From contig CM074864.1 in the NCBI GenBank assembly GCA_037501455.1, forward strand, positions 26,220,001-26,284,000: a stretch of 64,000 nucleotides of DNA. Direction: 5' to 3'. Position numbers and translations under genes: made by a program. Under the pieces are notes generated by a model. It did no database searches. It saw nothing but the letters and a program-made list of their open reading frames with translations, and had not been told where the DNA came from. Source of the stretch: Lantana camara (lineage: Eukaryota > Streptophyta > Magnoliopsida > Lamiales > Verbenaceae). Below, in pieces: positions 1 through 12,400 of the stretch; within the stretch, counting starts at the first letter, position 1; every line of letters begins with the position of its first letter.

Positions 1-3000
1 CTGAAAACAACCGGGTTCAGTCTGAAAGAGACTGGTGGGTATAAAATGGGGCATAAATATATAATATCGCTTAATTTAAACACATACATGCAAGCCCTAA
101 TCCCGTGTGAAGTTTAGTAAGATTTTACCAAGTGGTTAAAACACAAGGAAACGTCAACGGGATTACGACGTTCGTATTCATTCATAACTGTTCATAAATG
201 TTCATAAGGGTTTATGGCCCGGCGAGTGGGCGTGCACAATCTCCAACCTACTCCTCGTGTAATCATAATTAATTATTCAATAATTCATTATCATACATAA
301 ATCTTTTGTGCTCATAAATACATGATCATAATCATTCATATATCCCTTTTTCCTCCGGGTGGTGGACGGGCTTGCAAGACCCGGCCACCGGTTCATACAT
401 AGGCCAATGAGGGTACATGAATCCCCCAAAGGCACTCAGCTCCCATTCCTCGCTAAAACTCCTAGCGAGGGCCGGTATCACCGTAGTTTGGTTGGAACTA
501 GTATATGGGATCCCCGTCAGCCCTTGCTTCCTCGGTTAGCCACATATACTAAGTCCCAGGGCCCGTGCAATCATAAATCATAAATATCTCGCCAAACATA
601 AGGTAGGGTTCATAAATAAAAGAAAGGGGTCATACGTTTGAAATTATTTACCCGAAATGACTCGATATAAATATATATACGATTTTGGCTTAAAACTTTG
701 CACATAAGGAATATATAAGGTTGTTTTAACTAATAGAAGAAAAACCCACCTTTACAAAAGCAGAAATAAAGGCACAAGCGTCTCAAGGCTCGCCCTCGTC
801 TCCGACCAAACCCGAATCTGTGCAAAAGAAAGGTATGAGACTCAAGACCACATATGACGCTCGGCAATGAAGTGCATATGACATGAATGCATAAATGATC
901 ATATTATATCATAAAAATGTTCATGTGCACGATTAAAGAATTTAAATCATATAATCAAATCCTTCGTTCATAAATTTCATTCAATTAATAAGCATATCGC
1001 ATATATTATTCATATTCACATTTAGGAATAAATAAACAAAACGTTGAATCAAAAGTCAGTAGAATAAATACGCGAAATAGAATTCAATTAATTTTAATAA
1101 TTAAATTAAATCAAATAATAATTAAAATATATAATAAATATATATAATACATATATATATAATATACATATATAATAATATTTAATCATAGGTATATATA
1201 TATAATATATATACATATACACGTACAAACACACACACACATGCATGCATAAATACTATATATTATATACATATATCCCATGCATGCAAAATATATATAC
1301 AACATGCATAATATATATACTATATATATTATATACATGCATTCAAAACACCACACAAATCTGCACAAAAAGGAGCAGCAAAAGCAGCAACAGGAAGACG
1401 CAGAATCAGTCCCAGAAAACGCAGCAAAGTTTAGCAAAACGGGGTGACACCCCCGTGTCACCCTCCAAGCCTAGGCCGAGACACCCCCGTGTCTCGGTAC
1501 AGAAGTTCCAGGCTGCGAAGCACCCCCGTTCCTCGCTGGAACGGGCATGAAAGGCACGCCCGTGACGCACAGCAGCAGCTCCAGTTACAGACAACCAAAT
1601 ACACAGAAAACAGAGCAGGAAAAAGGCAGCCATGTACGAGCAAGAAAGGCAACATTACAAGGCACAAATTGCTGCAACAACTCAACCATAATACATGCTA
1701 AAAGGCCACTAAAAAGGACAGCAACAACATGAAGGATTCTCAGCAAAATGACAGCTGAAAATCAGTGCCAAAACAGGGCCAAAACTCGAAAAAAACAGGG
1801 CAAGCTTGAGCTCAAACAATCTGATTTCATTCAGGTCCAAAAGTCCATCAAATGAGCAGCAAAATATCATATATTAAACACATAATCAGTTCCAAAAGTG
1901 ATCAATCAAGACATGAGGGTGTACGTGACATATACGTGGGATTTTTCTCAAAATTTCATAAATGATATATCATAAATACTTCAACAACCACGAAATAAAT
2001 GACCATAAATGATATGAGGAAGTCAAAACAATCATTCTCATGCTTGGAATCGATCAAAACCGTTAAGAATCGAAGAAGATCAATAATTTGCTCAAAATCC
2101 TTTATTTTCGGGAAAAATGTCCAGAATGGATGAAACCATGCTCAAAATCATGAATGAAAAGATGGAAATGCTCAGAATTAATCATATAATACAACGCTAA
2201 GCTTACCTTGATGATTGGTTGAAGTTTGGATGAGATTTGAGCTCCAAAATCTCCAAGGTTTGAAGGGTTACGGGTCTGGAATGCAGAACAGAAGCTTTGG
2301 CTGAGTTTTGGGCATTGTGAGAGGATTATCTTGGTTAGGGCTTGTTATGTCATGATAAAGGGTTGAGTTAGGGTTTCAAAGAATCAAACCATAGTTAATT
2401 TGGTTGTGGTTTAGCCAAGATATAGCTGAATTAGTGTAACAAGGTCAAGTTGGTCTCCGATTCATTTTTCGGTTGGATTTCGGAGTTTCAAATGACTTAG
2501 GAAAATTATAAGGCTAAGTTTACTAAACTCGAATTTTCGTTACGAGTTCAGCGGAGTTGACGAAACTCGAATCCGAGTTCCCGAGCTCAAGATATTAAAT
2601 TCGGAACCAAGGGTACGCTAAGTGCTCGTTAGCTCCCGTTTTGGTTCCTCAAATAAAATTAAATTCGTTAACCTATCAAATGAATTCAAAAACATAAATT
2701 GAGCATAAAATCATGTTCATAACACATATATGTACAACATATTACAAATTCATGGCAATTTGATATCATAGCATATAAGAACGAAGCACAAAATAAACGA
2801 ACAAACTCATACATGCAATTCATGCAGAAAATTATGAAATTCCCATGCAATTCATGCAATTTCCATGCAAAATGAAATAAAACCATGCATAAATAATTCT
2901 CATGCATAATTATGATTTACATGCATAATTATATTAAATCCCCATGCAAATGAAATAAATTCATGCAGCAATAATTTCCCATGCAAAAATTATGATTCCA

Positions 3001-3309
3001 TGCATAATTATTCAACGTATAATATATATATATAAATAAGTAATTAATTAAAACATGATTAATTAATATAACATATAATTAGTATAATCATTAAATTAAT
3101 AATATAATAATTAAACATATATATATATATATATAATACGGAATTATATATAATTAATAATATTAAAATAAAATATTATAATATAACATAATAAAATAAT
3201 ATCAATTATAATAAAAAAATTAAATATAAAACACGTAAAAACAATTAATTCGCGCAAATTAGCAAACACATACATCGTACCTTTACGTCCGAGAAATCGG
3301 GGCGTTACA
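1..3309 (-). repeat. LTR of TGTAACGCCCC-type (Tekay-like) element, cut by window start
   Basis: The right edge ends in CGGGGCGTTACA, the same terminus as the LTRs of elements A, B and D, so on the minus strand this LTR begins TGTAACGCCCCG. RNase H coding of the Tat-like pol resumes at 3310, so this LTR inserted into that gene. Any matching left edge or target duplication (expected CAGAA, from 3310-3314) lies outside the window. Whether it is a solo LTR or half of a full element cannot be told. Bases 360-600 match a block found in the other LTRs of the group (for example 36240-36490). Bases 1140-1345 and 3000-3240 are AT-rich with TA/ATAC and AC microsatellites. No gene is seen. Confidence 0.8.
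1442..1497. repeat. Two palindromes with 9-bp arms in the LTR
   Basis: GGGTGACAC-CCCC-GTGTCACCC (1442-1463) and CCGAGACAC-CCCC-GTGTCTCGG (1476-1497). The inner arm ACAC/GTGT is constant. The outer bases differ between the two units but remain self-complementary. A decayed third unit follows near 1520-1570. Confidence 0.9.
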
Positions 3310-3736
3310 CAGAATATATGGAGACTCAAAGCTGGTGGTCAACCAATTGGAAGGCTCGTACGATGTCAAAAAGCCTGAATTGATCCCCTATGTTAACTAT
3401 GCTAAAATGCTGATGGGATGGCTCGGAGATGTGAAGATCGAACATGTGCCTAGAAAAGAAAACAAGCAAGCAGATGTGTTGGGAAAACTTGCCTCCACAT
3501 TGGCGATGCAGGAAAAGGAAACTCGAGTGTCGGTTTGCAAGAATTGGGTTATACCTCCGATCTTCAATGACGAAGACTTTGAAGGAGAAGAAAATCACGT
3601 TGTTGAAGTATTCGAAGTCGAAAAGGAGGATTGCCGACAACCCCTTGTTGACTATCTCAAATATGAAAAGTTACCAAACGACCCGCGACAGAGAGTTGAT
3701 GTAAGACGACGCTCAGCTCGATTCATCTACTTTGAG
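3310..3736 (+). pseudogene. Tat-like Ty3/gypsy pol, RNase H segment and linker to integrase
   Basis: This is the RNase H part of a Pol polyprotein that degrades the RNA strand of the RNA-DNA hybrid during reverse transcription. The frame beginning AGA at 3311 reads a DSKLVVNQL motif (a catalytic Asp context) and, further on, NKQADVLGKLAS, the C-terminal Asp motif of RNase H. A linker rich in Arg ends in RFIYFE just before element B. The same protein resumes in frame at 16127 with VKGTLYRRSFDG, so the two pieces were once one reading frame. The upstream side is cut by the LTR ending at 3309, and reverse transcriptase is outside the window. Lineage assignment to the Tat group rests on the protein style plus the downstream antisense gene, and is an inference. 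It is non-functional as it stands. Confidence 0.85.
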
Positions 3737-3792
3737 TGTAGCACTCCAAACGAAAGGCACCACATCCCCCGCACTATGACCCAAACCCGGTT
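3737..3792 (-). repeat. Stub of the left LTR of element B
   Basis: These 56 bases match the start of the intact copy (12925-12980) with a few substitutions, then stop exactly where the Tekay-type LTR begins at 3793. The last five bases CGGTT correspond to CGATT in the intact copy and are probably one half of the target duplication of the inserted element. Confidence 0.85.
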
Positions 3793-6661
3793 TGTAACAC
3801 CCCCAGAGCGAAGGGTGCCACATTCCCCGCACTAAGGTCCAACACGAGTAGCGAAATGGAAGTCCGCACCCGTATCAGACCATAGCGAACGGGAGACACA
3901 CAAAACTCACACCCTCGCTAGGCGGCCTAGACCCCCAAGAACTGCAAGAATTAAAATCAGAGTAGCGGAAGCAATTTATAATCAACATATATCCCAAGAT
4001 CACATATACATTTCAAAAGTAGGGGAAGGGTCAACCATTCACGCCAGTTTATAAACAGAATAAACAATGCCATCTCGGCCCAAAATAGAGTAAGTGTAAT
4101 CATAAATACATAATCCAAAATACAGCACTAAGAGTAGAAGTAATCCACTACGAATGCATGAAGACCCAAGCTAAACCACAAGTAAACCCAAAAGACACTT
4201 GCCGCCTAGCTTGACTCGGAAGAACCTGCAAACTCAAAAGAAAGGAAAAAGGGGAAAACAACAACGAGGGTTAGTCCTAGTGACTAGTGAGGGGGCTAAC
4301 TCACGCACCCGATAATTATATAGAGCAAAGCACTTAATCAAAAGGAAAGATCCTTGAACCGAGAGTGGTTTTTGCAAGCCAAATTAATTCCCGTGATATA
4401 GATATATATATAAGTTAAAAGAAAAGGGAAAAGGGCAAAACAAGATTCCAAGTTCCGGGTGAATTAAGAATCCACTCTCGTTTCGTAGATCATACAAAGC
4501 TTAACCAACTCGGCGGGTACGAGTCACACACATCCCCAACTTCCAAATACGAAGAACAAAGCAAAGCAAAACAAATCAGAATCCATCCCCAACACCGGTT
4601 GATAGAAGGGTTGATCGGCCCTAACTATCCACATACACAAACGAGACAAGGTTTAATTACTACCTTGAAACCTTCGGCGGTTGCCTCCGCCGGCTCAAGA
4701 GAAACACCCTTCCTCAACCTCCTAAGGTTGGGTGAGACTCTCAAATGGAGGTGTTGATGGAAGAGCTCGGCGACCCCCCGGCCGTCCCGAGATTACCATA
4801 CCACACTCCGGGGCCCAAGCATATCACGAAAGTCACACAAATATACCTCAAAGCTTATCTTTCAAAGCCACATCTCGCTCACACACACACACACACTTGC
4901 GGAAAACTAAACTTTTGTAAACGAAAGCAAAATAGCTTATATACTTATACAAACGTTTTCAAACTCTTATAACAAATGGGATAAATCCCGCAACATAAGT
5001 ATCATACACTTATTTACCATATATTATACGTATCCACATGCGAGGCTTCAAATCAAGTAGGGTTATAGGTCGAATAACTAAAAGAACAAAACCTCACCTT
5101 GGCAACGAACGAAGCGGAGTCAAAAGAGGAAACCAGACACCTACGGAGCAAGCTCGTCCCCTACAGGAAGATCCTCTGAACAAGGCAAACAACAAGGAAC
5201 ACTCTTAGACTCAATATGAACCACATTGACGCTCGGTACATGTGTATGTATGGTTATGATGCAAATGATATGAAATGAATCCACATTTAGATCATCTATG
5301 AGCATTCAAAGCATAATCAAACATATATCATAAACGAGGCAAGAATAAACAACAAGAAATAGCGGAAAGGAAACAAAATGAATGAAACTAGAGTTCCTAG
5401 GAGACACGCCCGTGTCCCCCGGGAAAGGCAAGCTGAGACACCCCCGTGTCTCAGTCCAGAACTAAACAACGGAAACTAGGAGGTGACACGCCCGTGTCAC
5501 CGAAACAAGGCAAGCCGAGACACCCCCATATCTCGGTACAGAAAAGCGAAAACGAAAACAAAAGGTGACACGCCCGTGTCACCAAGAAAAGGGCAAACCG
5601 TGACACCCCCGTGTCACGGTACAGAAAAACGCAGACGGTTCAACAGTAACTCAGCAACCCCAAAACAAAAACCAACACTCATGCTCTAATTACCAAGCAA
5701 AGAAATGCAACAATTGCTAAGAAACAAGTCCTAGGAGCATACCAACATCAACAAATCTCAAGGAAACATGAAAGGAGCAAGAATTAATCAAATCATCCCA
5801 ACACCTACTATTCACATGCTTGCCAAATCTCAACAACCAACCAAAGAATTGAACTCAAAATCACATAAAAGAGAGAAGAGGGAGAGTAGAAGACAACCAT
5901 GGACTTACCTTTCAAATTTGAGAAGCTTGGGTGAAGATTTGAGCTCAAAATCACAAGGTTGGACAAAAGGCTTCTTCTTCTTCCTTGCTTCCTTGTACCG
6001 ATCAGTTTTGGGAGAGAGAGAGGGGTTTGGCTCGGTTTAGGGGGGGTTTAGGGGCTGAAATGGTTAGCTAACTCAAGTTCTAACTCATGGTTAGGGCCTA
6101 GTTGGGTTTAGATGGGGTCCACAAGGTCTCATGGGGTCAAAAGGTAGCTTCCAAGCTTAAGGGGCTCGTTACGGGTGAAATACGGAGGTCTTAACGAGCT
6201 TAGAAAAATGTGAGGCTTGTCCCATCGAACCCGAATCGTCGAAACGAGTTCAATGGAGGTGACGGAATTCGAATCCGAATTCCCGAGCTCAAGATACACG
6301 TCCCGGAACCCAAGGTGCGCTAAGTGCTCTTTAGCCTCCTTTAGGTCCCGTCTCAAAACGAACCCAAAAAGGCAACCAAAACAAATACCAAAACATATAA
6401 CGAGCATGTAAACGAGTTCACAAAACATATAATTAACAAATATCACGAATTCACCAAAAATTAGAATTAAATATGAACCCGAAACGAATAAAATACCCAA
6501 CAAGAAAAGTTAAACGTTCAAGGGTAACCAAAATCATATTAAAGCAAATAAGTTCAAATAACTTCAATAATTCACGTTAGAAATGAAATATCACATAAGG
6601 AAATAATTGAATAGCGCACATAAGAGGTTACCTGAAAAGTCTGATCAGTCGGGATGTTACA
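3793..6661 (-). repeat. 3' LTR of the Tekay/Del remnant
   Basis: About 2.87 kb, bounded by TGTAACACCCCC and GGGATGTTACA (both TG..CA after orientation). The polypurine tract follows at once. It contains the palindrome cluster at 5401-5619, an AC microsatellite at 4879-4896 and no gene. Its gross organisation resembles the LTRs of A, B and D. Confidence 0.85.
5401..5619. repeat. Cluster of six LTR palindromes, GACAC..GTGTC type
   Basis: Units are centred near 5412, 5443, 5491, 5525, 5573 and 5608. Perfect examples are CTGAGACAC/GTGTCTCAG (5433-5454), GGTGACACG/CGTGTCACC (5482-5501 and 5564-5583) and CCGTGACAC/GTGTCACGG (5598-5619). Two kinds alternate: one with a CC centre and GGTG arms, the other with a CCCC centre and CCGAG or CCGTG arms followed by a TACAGAA flank. 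Arm changes are matched on both sides in the perfect units. The unit at 5515-5536 has decayed on one side only. Confidence 0.9.
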
Positions 6662-6697
6662 ACCCTCCCCCCTTCAAAAGGACCTGTCCTCAGGTCC
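6662..6697 (-). other. Polypurine tract and adjacent hairpin of the Tekay remnant
   Basis: Read on the minus strand, an AAGGGGGGAGGGT tract abuts the LTR start and would prime plus-strand DNA synthesis. Just upstream of it in the element sense is a hairpin with arms GGACCTG (6680-6686) and CAGGTCC (6691-6697). This hairpin overlaps the pol stop codon. Confidence 0.85.
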
Positions 6698-7072
6698 GAG
6701 GCGAGGTCTTGAAAAGATCCGGATACAACTGTTTCATCTTATCCTCAGTCTCCCAAGTAGCTTCTTCGGATTCTTGATCATGCCACAAGACTTTCACAAG
6801 AGGGATCTGTCTATTCCTCAACTCTTGCATCTTTTGATCCAACACCTGAACTGGATACTTCTTAAAAGTCAAATCCGGCTCTAACTGAACTTTCTCAACA
6901 GGAAGAATAGAAGACTCATCGGGATAATGTTTCCGAAGCTGCGATACATGGAACACATTGTGAATCCCGGTCAAACTCGGCGGTAAATCAAGTCTGTAAG
7001 CTACTTCCCCAACTCGATCGAGGATCTCAAAGGGGCCTAAGTAGCGTGGGTTAAGTTTCCCGCCTTTACCAA
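6690..7072 (-). pseudogene. Tekay/Del pol C-terminus: integrase tail and chromodomain
   Basis: About 127 residues ending in a TGA stop. The N-terminal part has GGKLNPRYLGPFEIL and IHNVFHVSQLRKH, the hallmark of the integrase C-terminal (GPF/Y) module of plant chromoviruses. It is followed by PVQVLDQKMQELRN and VKVLWHDQESEEATWE, a chromodomain that in this family targets integration to particular chromatin. The frame is open in this stretch. Upstream it runs directly into LTR sequence of element B around 7071, so reverse transcriptase, RNase H and the integrase core are deleted. This is the only chromodomain in the window. It identifies the autonomous lineage whose LTR ends resemble those of elements A, B and D. 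Confidence 0.9.
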
Positions 7073-9440
7073 TCCATTTATTGACCAAAAGGGTTTCATG
7101 ACTCCCCTAGTGGCACTCAGCGTCCATTCCTCGCTAACTCCTAACGAGGTCCGGTTACGCCGTACATTGGTGGGACTAGTGTGAGGGATCACCGTCAGCC
7201 CATGCCTCCTCGGGTCACCACTCACACCAAGTCCCTGGGCCCCATTCTGTGCATAACATTCTTTCTTTTCTCGCCAAAACATTTTGGTAGGATATCATCA
7301 TAAAGGCTTTCATTCGAAAACATTTGTTCGTTAAAACTTGATATATACATATATATAATTTTGGCTCAAAACTTACACATTGGGTGGTTTGGGGTCATAT
7401 TTTAACTAATAGAAGAAAAACCCACCTTTACATCTCTTACCGAACAATACCAAAAGGGAGAAGAAGACTTGGGAGTAATCTATGAACCCGGCACGTCTCC
7501 ACCCTGGAGAAACTGTACAAAAGACAACACCGTGTGATCATGAGACTCGATACTCAAAATGAACCATATAAGACGCATGTCAATGCATTAACATATGAAG
7601 ACATGCATGATCAATAACAATGCACTAATAAGATGTTCATGTCACCATTAATGCCACTTACTCATATAAACAAGCCTTTCATTCATTACACGAGTAAATC
7701 GTATTTGTTCATTATCGTTCGTTCAATAACATTCATTCGTTCAATATCCAATTCATTATACATTGTTACACATCTCAACCATGCATGTGAATCATTTAGA
7801 AGTGTGAGGAATTCACTAAACATATAGGGAATGCATTGATTACACAAAGAGTCATATTATAGCACTTAAACGTTTATACATACATGTCACGTTTGTCCAA
7901 TGCAAATCAAGCCATAATACTCATAACCATCATCCAATAATCCATTAATATCATAAATGTAAGTTTGAAGCACAAGAGATCAATTAAAACACATACAGAT
8001 GTCAAGGGGGTAAAAGGAATGCAAGAAGATGGATGTTGGCGAAAGCTAACAGTTTTTCGGAAATGAACAAGCTGTAAAGAATTGATCATATCTTAAATTG
8101 TAGAAGTTGAAATTAAGTTTTGTTTGTAGGATAAGAAATTATACAAATAGGCCTTTAAAATGGTAGGTGGCTCGAATAGTGGTTCAAAGTGACGTGAAAA
8201 TGGCATAGGTTTGAATTTGGACCAATACGGACTCTCGACGAAGTAGTGACACCATTTTCAAACGATCATATCTCACAAATGGTAAAATATAATGAGGTGA
8301 TTCCAATTGGAGGATATTCTAGACTTCAAGAGATTTCCGTGGGTTAAAAAATCAGGTCAAACGGAGTTCAAACGAAGTCAGCACGGCCGTGTCAATATTG
8401 GCTTGAAAGCTGACATGGCCGTGTCGGAATAAAAAAAATTCCAACTCGAGAGCTTGACACGGCCGTGTTGGAAATGAACTGAAGTTGGACACGGCCGTGT
8501 TGGGTCATCTTCTCCGAAAATCCATGGCTAAGGAGCAAGGGTTCGAGTAGAAATGTTCCAAAACCACCCCAAGACATATCCGGATAAAATCAAGCACTAA
8601 TATACATCAAAATACACCATAATTCATACATATATGCATATATTGTCATCAAATCCTCAATTATCCAACACATCAATATTATATCTATATACATATATAT
8701 ACACATATACACATATATACATATATGCACACAACTTTGTAAAAGATGGGGGAAAGAATGATTAGAGCTCAATATTACAACAACAACAACACTTATTTCA
8801 CCAATCAATCCAAGTTTCATTCAAAATATCAAAATTACACAAATCCACCATATATACATATATATACACATAATACCTTGGAGAATAAGGGAGCTGAAGA
8901 AAGAGTTTGATTCTTGAGCTTGGGGGAAGAAAATTAGAGCTTGAAATCATTGTCTTCCTTGGCTTGGAGAGTGGCTCGATTGGAAGGAGAGAATGGATGG
9001 TTCTTGCCTTTGTGTTGAGCATGAAAATGAAGAACAAGGGGGTGTGTATGTATATACATACATATCGTGTAAACAAGGAAGAAAAAGGGGGGAAAATGCC
9101 AGCAAGTCCCTCAACAATTTAAGTTTTTCAATTGGGTCCCAAAAGTTTCGTTGGAGAATAAATAGGGTCCAAAACAATGTTCAATTGAGTCCAAGGATTT
9201 CATATGAGTTCAAATATGTACATAATCAAAATAAAACACTTAACTAGCATGTAAACATTTTTAAAACAAGTTAAGTAACAAAATCAATTAAGTCATATAA
9301 ATCACGTAATAGTAATTAATTCACAAAATTAATAATTCAAGCGTCCACTTAGCAATTAAAACATAATTAAATCACATAACACTCGGCCTAAACTCACTCG
9401 TGACGTCATACCTGTACGGCCGAAAAGTCGGGGCGTTACA
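7072..9440 (-). repeat. Remainder of the left (3') LTR of element B
   Basis: Collinear with 13758-16126 of the intact LTR with scattered substitutions, ending GGGGCGTTACA at 9440. It carries the palindrome group at 8370-8505 and TATA/CATA microsatellites around 8680-8730. The short open frames in both copies are LTR coincidences. Confidence 0.9.
8376..8505. repeat. Four palindromes of ACACGGCCGTGT type
   Basis: Four units around 8381, 8418, 8463 and 8497 share the core CACGGCCGTG or a one-base variant, spaced about 35-45 bp. This LTR family uses a GGCC centre in place of CCCC or GG. Confidence 0.85.
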
Positions 9441-9476
9441 ACCTCTCCCCCTTAAGAGGACCTGGTCCCCAGGTCC
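9441..9476 (-). other. Polypurine tract and adjacent hairpin of element B
   Basis: Minus strand CTTAAGGGGGAGAGGT abuts the LTR. Beside it is a perfect hairpin GGACCTGG (9458-9465), TCC loop, CCAGGTCC (9469-9476). Confidence 0.85.
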
Positions 9477-12400
9477 ACTGCCTGGAGTTCTGGACTCTAA
9501 GCAAAGTTTTCCGTGTTCATCCCACGCGGGTTAGCAACTCCCCGTCAGGAATTAGTTCAGAAAAGATCTTCAAGCAACAAGGGGTCTTCAATTGCGGTAG
9601 GAGTAACTCGTCCTTGAAAGGAATCCAGTGTTAAGCAAGTAGCTCATTTGGACCCGTGCAATAAGGGGGTCTAAAAGAGATTCAAACCTCACCGCTTGAA
9701 TCCATTATGAACTTACTCTTGGCGTTCGGTTTAAAATGAGTTGGGAGTCAAAGACTTCCAATACTCACAACCATGAACGTAACCGAACTCTTCAACGCGT
9801 CACGATCACGATTCAATGTTGTCATACTCGAACCTTCATCAAGAAGTCAAGAGTCTTCATAGGCATTCCATGGGGCTGGTGGTTTAGTCACGACCATCGT
9901 CTTACCAAGGCTTAAACACTCGGAAGTCTAAGCAAGTAGCAAGAAACGATGAAAGAACCCCGTCTTTCGAGCAACAAGGAGTGAACCCCGTCTCTCACGA
10001 ACAACAAGGCAAGGGAGTCTCCAATACTCCCGAGCAACACAACACTACGCAGAACAGAACACAAGTGGAAACAGCAAAAAGTAAAGTACAAAGTTACACA
10101 AGAAGCAAGAAATAAATATCAATCACATCGTTCAGCACTCGAGCAAAAGCAAATAATACAGTTAGGAATCAAAGTACATAGTAACAAATTTCATTTGAAC
10201 TAAAACTATATGTATGCATATGCCATGAATGCTTTGTACCGTTCACCGTTGTAAGGAACTTGAAGTTGGTAATTTCAATGTCCTATGCATAGTTTGATTC
10301 AAAAGTTGGCTCGGTTCTTACCTTGTCTTTAATATCTTCTGTGTACATCCGCTTGAGAAAAAGATGAACCGGTTGATCCTATTCTTGATTTCATTCCGAA
10401 GCTTATCCCTTGATTATTTTCTTCAATTTGGTGAACTCCTTGGAATACAAATAAACCATTAGAAATAACGGTCATGATCTTCTTTGATCCCTCTCCATCA
10501 ACCTGCAAATTTCTCGCAGTACGATCAACGCTTTAATTGCCCGGGTTCCAAATTACTCCATATACCTTCGGAACCTTTGTCCTTTAGGTAAAGTTCAAAT
10601 CTTCTATCTTTGCCAATGCTTGAATCTACCATAATCAAGAGTAACTACTCTCGATAACCTTTAAGTTTGATTCCAACATTAAGATAGTCACCGCCATGGT
10701 TTCCTTCTTCACTAATTCTTTTCCATTTGAGTTGAGATCATCGGTTCCCAAATTTTAAATCTATCTTTTTGTGGAGCTTTTCCCCTCTTTTATTTAAATG
10801 ATTCCTTTATTATCTTCGAGGCTTCAAGTGTGCCTTCAGTTCCAACCCATTTAATTCTTCAATCGAAGACAAAACCTCCTCGATGATTCTTGAGGATTGA
10901 CCCAAGTCCTTTAATCACTACCCCTTTTCGATTCTTCTCATTTCAAAGCTCCCAAGTCATCATGGGAAACAACTGATGACTTATTAAGGATTCCATTTTG
11001 TTGTGTCGTCTGGACCCTTACATTAAGTATAATTTACCTTCACTGTCACTATCCCGTAATAAACTACTTTGATCAGGTTTTCCTTCTCCGTATCTAACTT
11101 AAAAGTTCGACTGAAGCTTCTTCTTAATTCTATCATCTTCAAGAACCAAATTATGTTCGTATAAATGTCGATCGAGTCAATATTTCCATTACCCCATAGC
11201 AATCTTCAACCCGAATTTGGTAACTTAACTTCCACTTTGAAGGATTAACTAATAGGGTCGTTTCATTCCTTCTTCGAGCACAACCTTGAATTTAAATTTG
11301 TTTCTCGGTCATGTTCTCCCCCTTAAGAATTTCCTCCTTCTCAAGTCGAGCTTTATCTACCATTTCCTAATTAAAATTCTTGATGTCCTAGTAATGAGCA
11401 ATCCTTGTTAGCGATGGTGTTCGGGGTATTACTTACATTCACTTTGAAGTGGTTGATTTGGATAGCATCCCGAATTCCTTGCTCTTCAAGATTTCTCTTT
11501 TAATTCTCTAGAAATCTAGAATCAAATTTTCTTTTCTTATCCCATCTGCACATCCCGAAATTCACTCAAATCTTTAATTTCTGAAATCCCATTCTTATCT
11601 TTGTTTCTGTCTGAATACTATTACCCAAAACACCCTTCTTCACCTTGATTCAGAAAAACTTTGTTTGAAGTGGTAGCTGAAGTGTCATACGGGGAAGCAT
11701 CCTAACAATTAAACACTAAAACGATGCATGTTGGGTGAAGATGGAAAATGTATGGAGCACATAGTACACATCAAAGTATGTAACATCAAATCAATTATTT
11801 AACGATTACAATGTTGAAGTGCATAAAATAAGAATTTAAATAATTCAATACAATGTATGATGCACGTGCAATGAATGCAATGAACCTGGCACCATAATAG
11901 TGATTTAGCATGACATCCTGTCCTTTGCTATCGATGTTGTAAGCCTAGATCGGGAGGTTGAACATCATTCGGTCATTGGTGATGCTTTCCAGTCCTTGTT
12001 TGCCTTCTCGTATCACCGTGTATCCCCAAGTCCCGAGAAGATGACGTAACTTGAATTCTTCAATGCTCCTTGCTCTCTCAGCTTTCCATCTATTCATTGA
12101 TCCGCGTTTGTAGTCATACTAATTAAGCTACCTTACTTGGCCCCGTGGTGAAACCACCCAGTTGACAGTTCCCCATTCCATGTATCTTAGTTGGAATTCC
12201 TTGGTAACACTGGTATATCCCTTGAAACTTCCTGATTTGGCCTTCTATATTGATCAACGACTTTAAACTTGAAGATCTTGGTGATGGACTTTGAATGATT
12301 CAATTTTGCGTGAAGTGCCTTCATGATTTGGTAGTTAGGAATCCCAAGCCTATCCTGTTTTCTCACGTATCTTTTAAATTGGTGGTTTGGGACCCTACAA

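Larger units (their letters stand above)
3793..7071 (-). mobile_element. Remnant of a Tekay/Del chromovirus (3' LTR plus end of pol)
   Basis: A minus-strand Ty3/gypsy fragment: 3' LTR (3793-6661), polypurine tract, and the last part of pol with a chromodomain. It begins cleanly at TGTAACACCCCC and ends abruptly inside pol near 7071, where LTR sequence of element B resumes. The bases of B that correspond to 12981-13757 are missing. The simplest history is insertion of a full chromovirus into B's LTR, then one deletion that removed most of the chromovirus and about 0.78 kb of the LTR. Confidence 0.85.

Noticed and set aside
3732..3736. 5-bp target duplication for element B
   Set aside because: TTGAG on the left does not match GTTAA (or TTACG) on the right, and the last LTR base is altered; not claimed.
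6129..6503. 124-codon minus-strand frame at the end of the Tekay LTR
   Set aside because: Entirely within the LTR and lacking any match to Gag-Pol; LTRs of the group have stops here.
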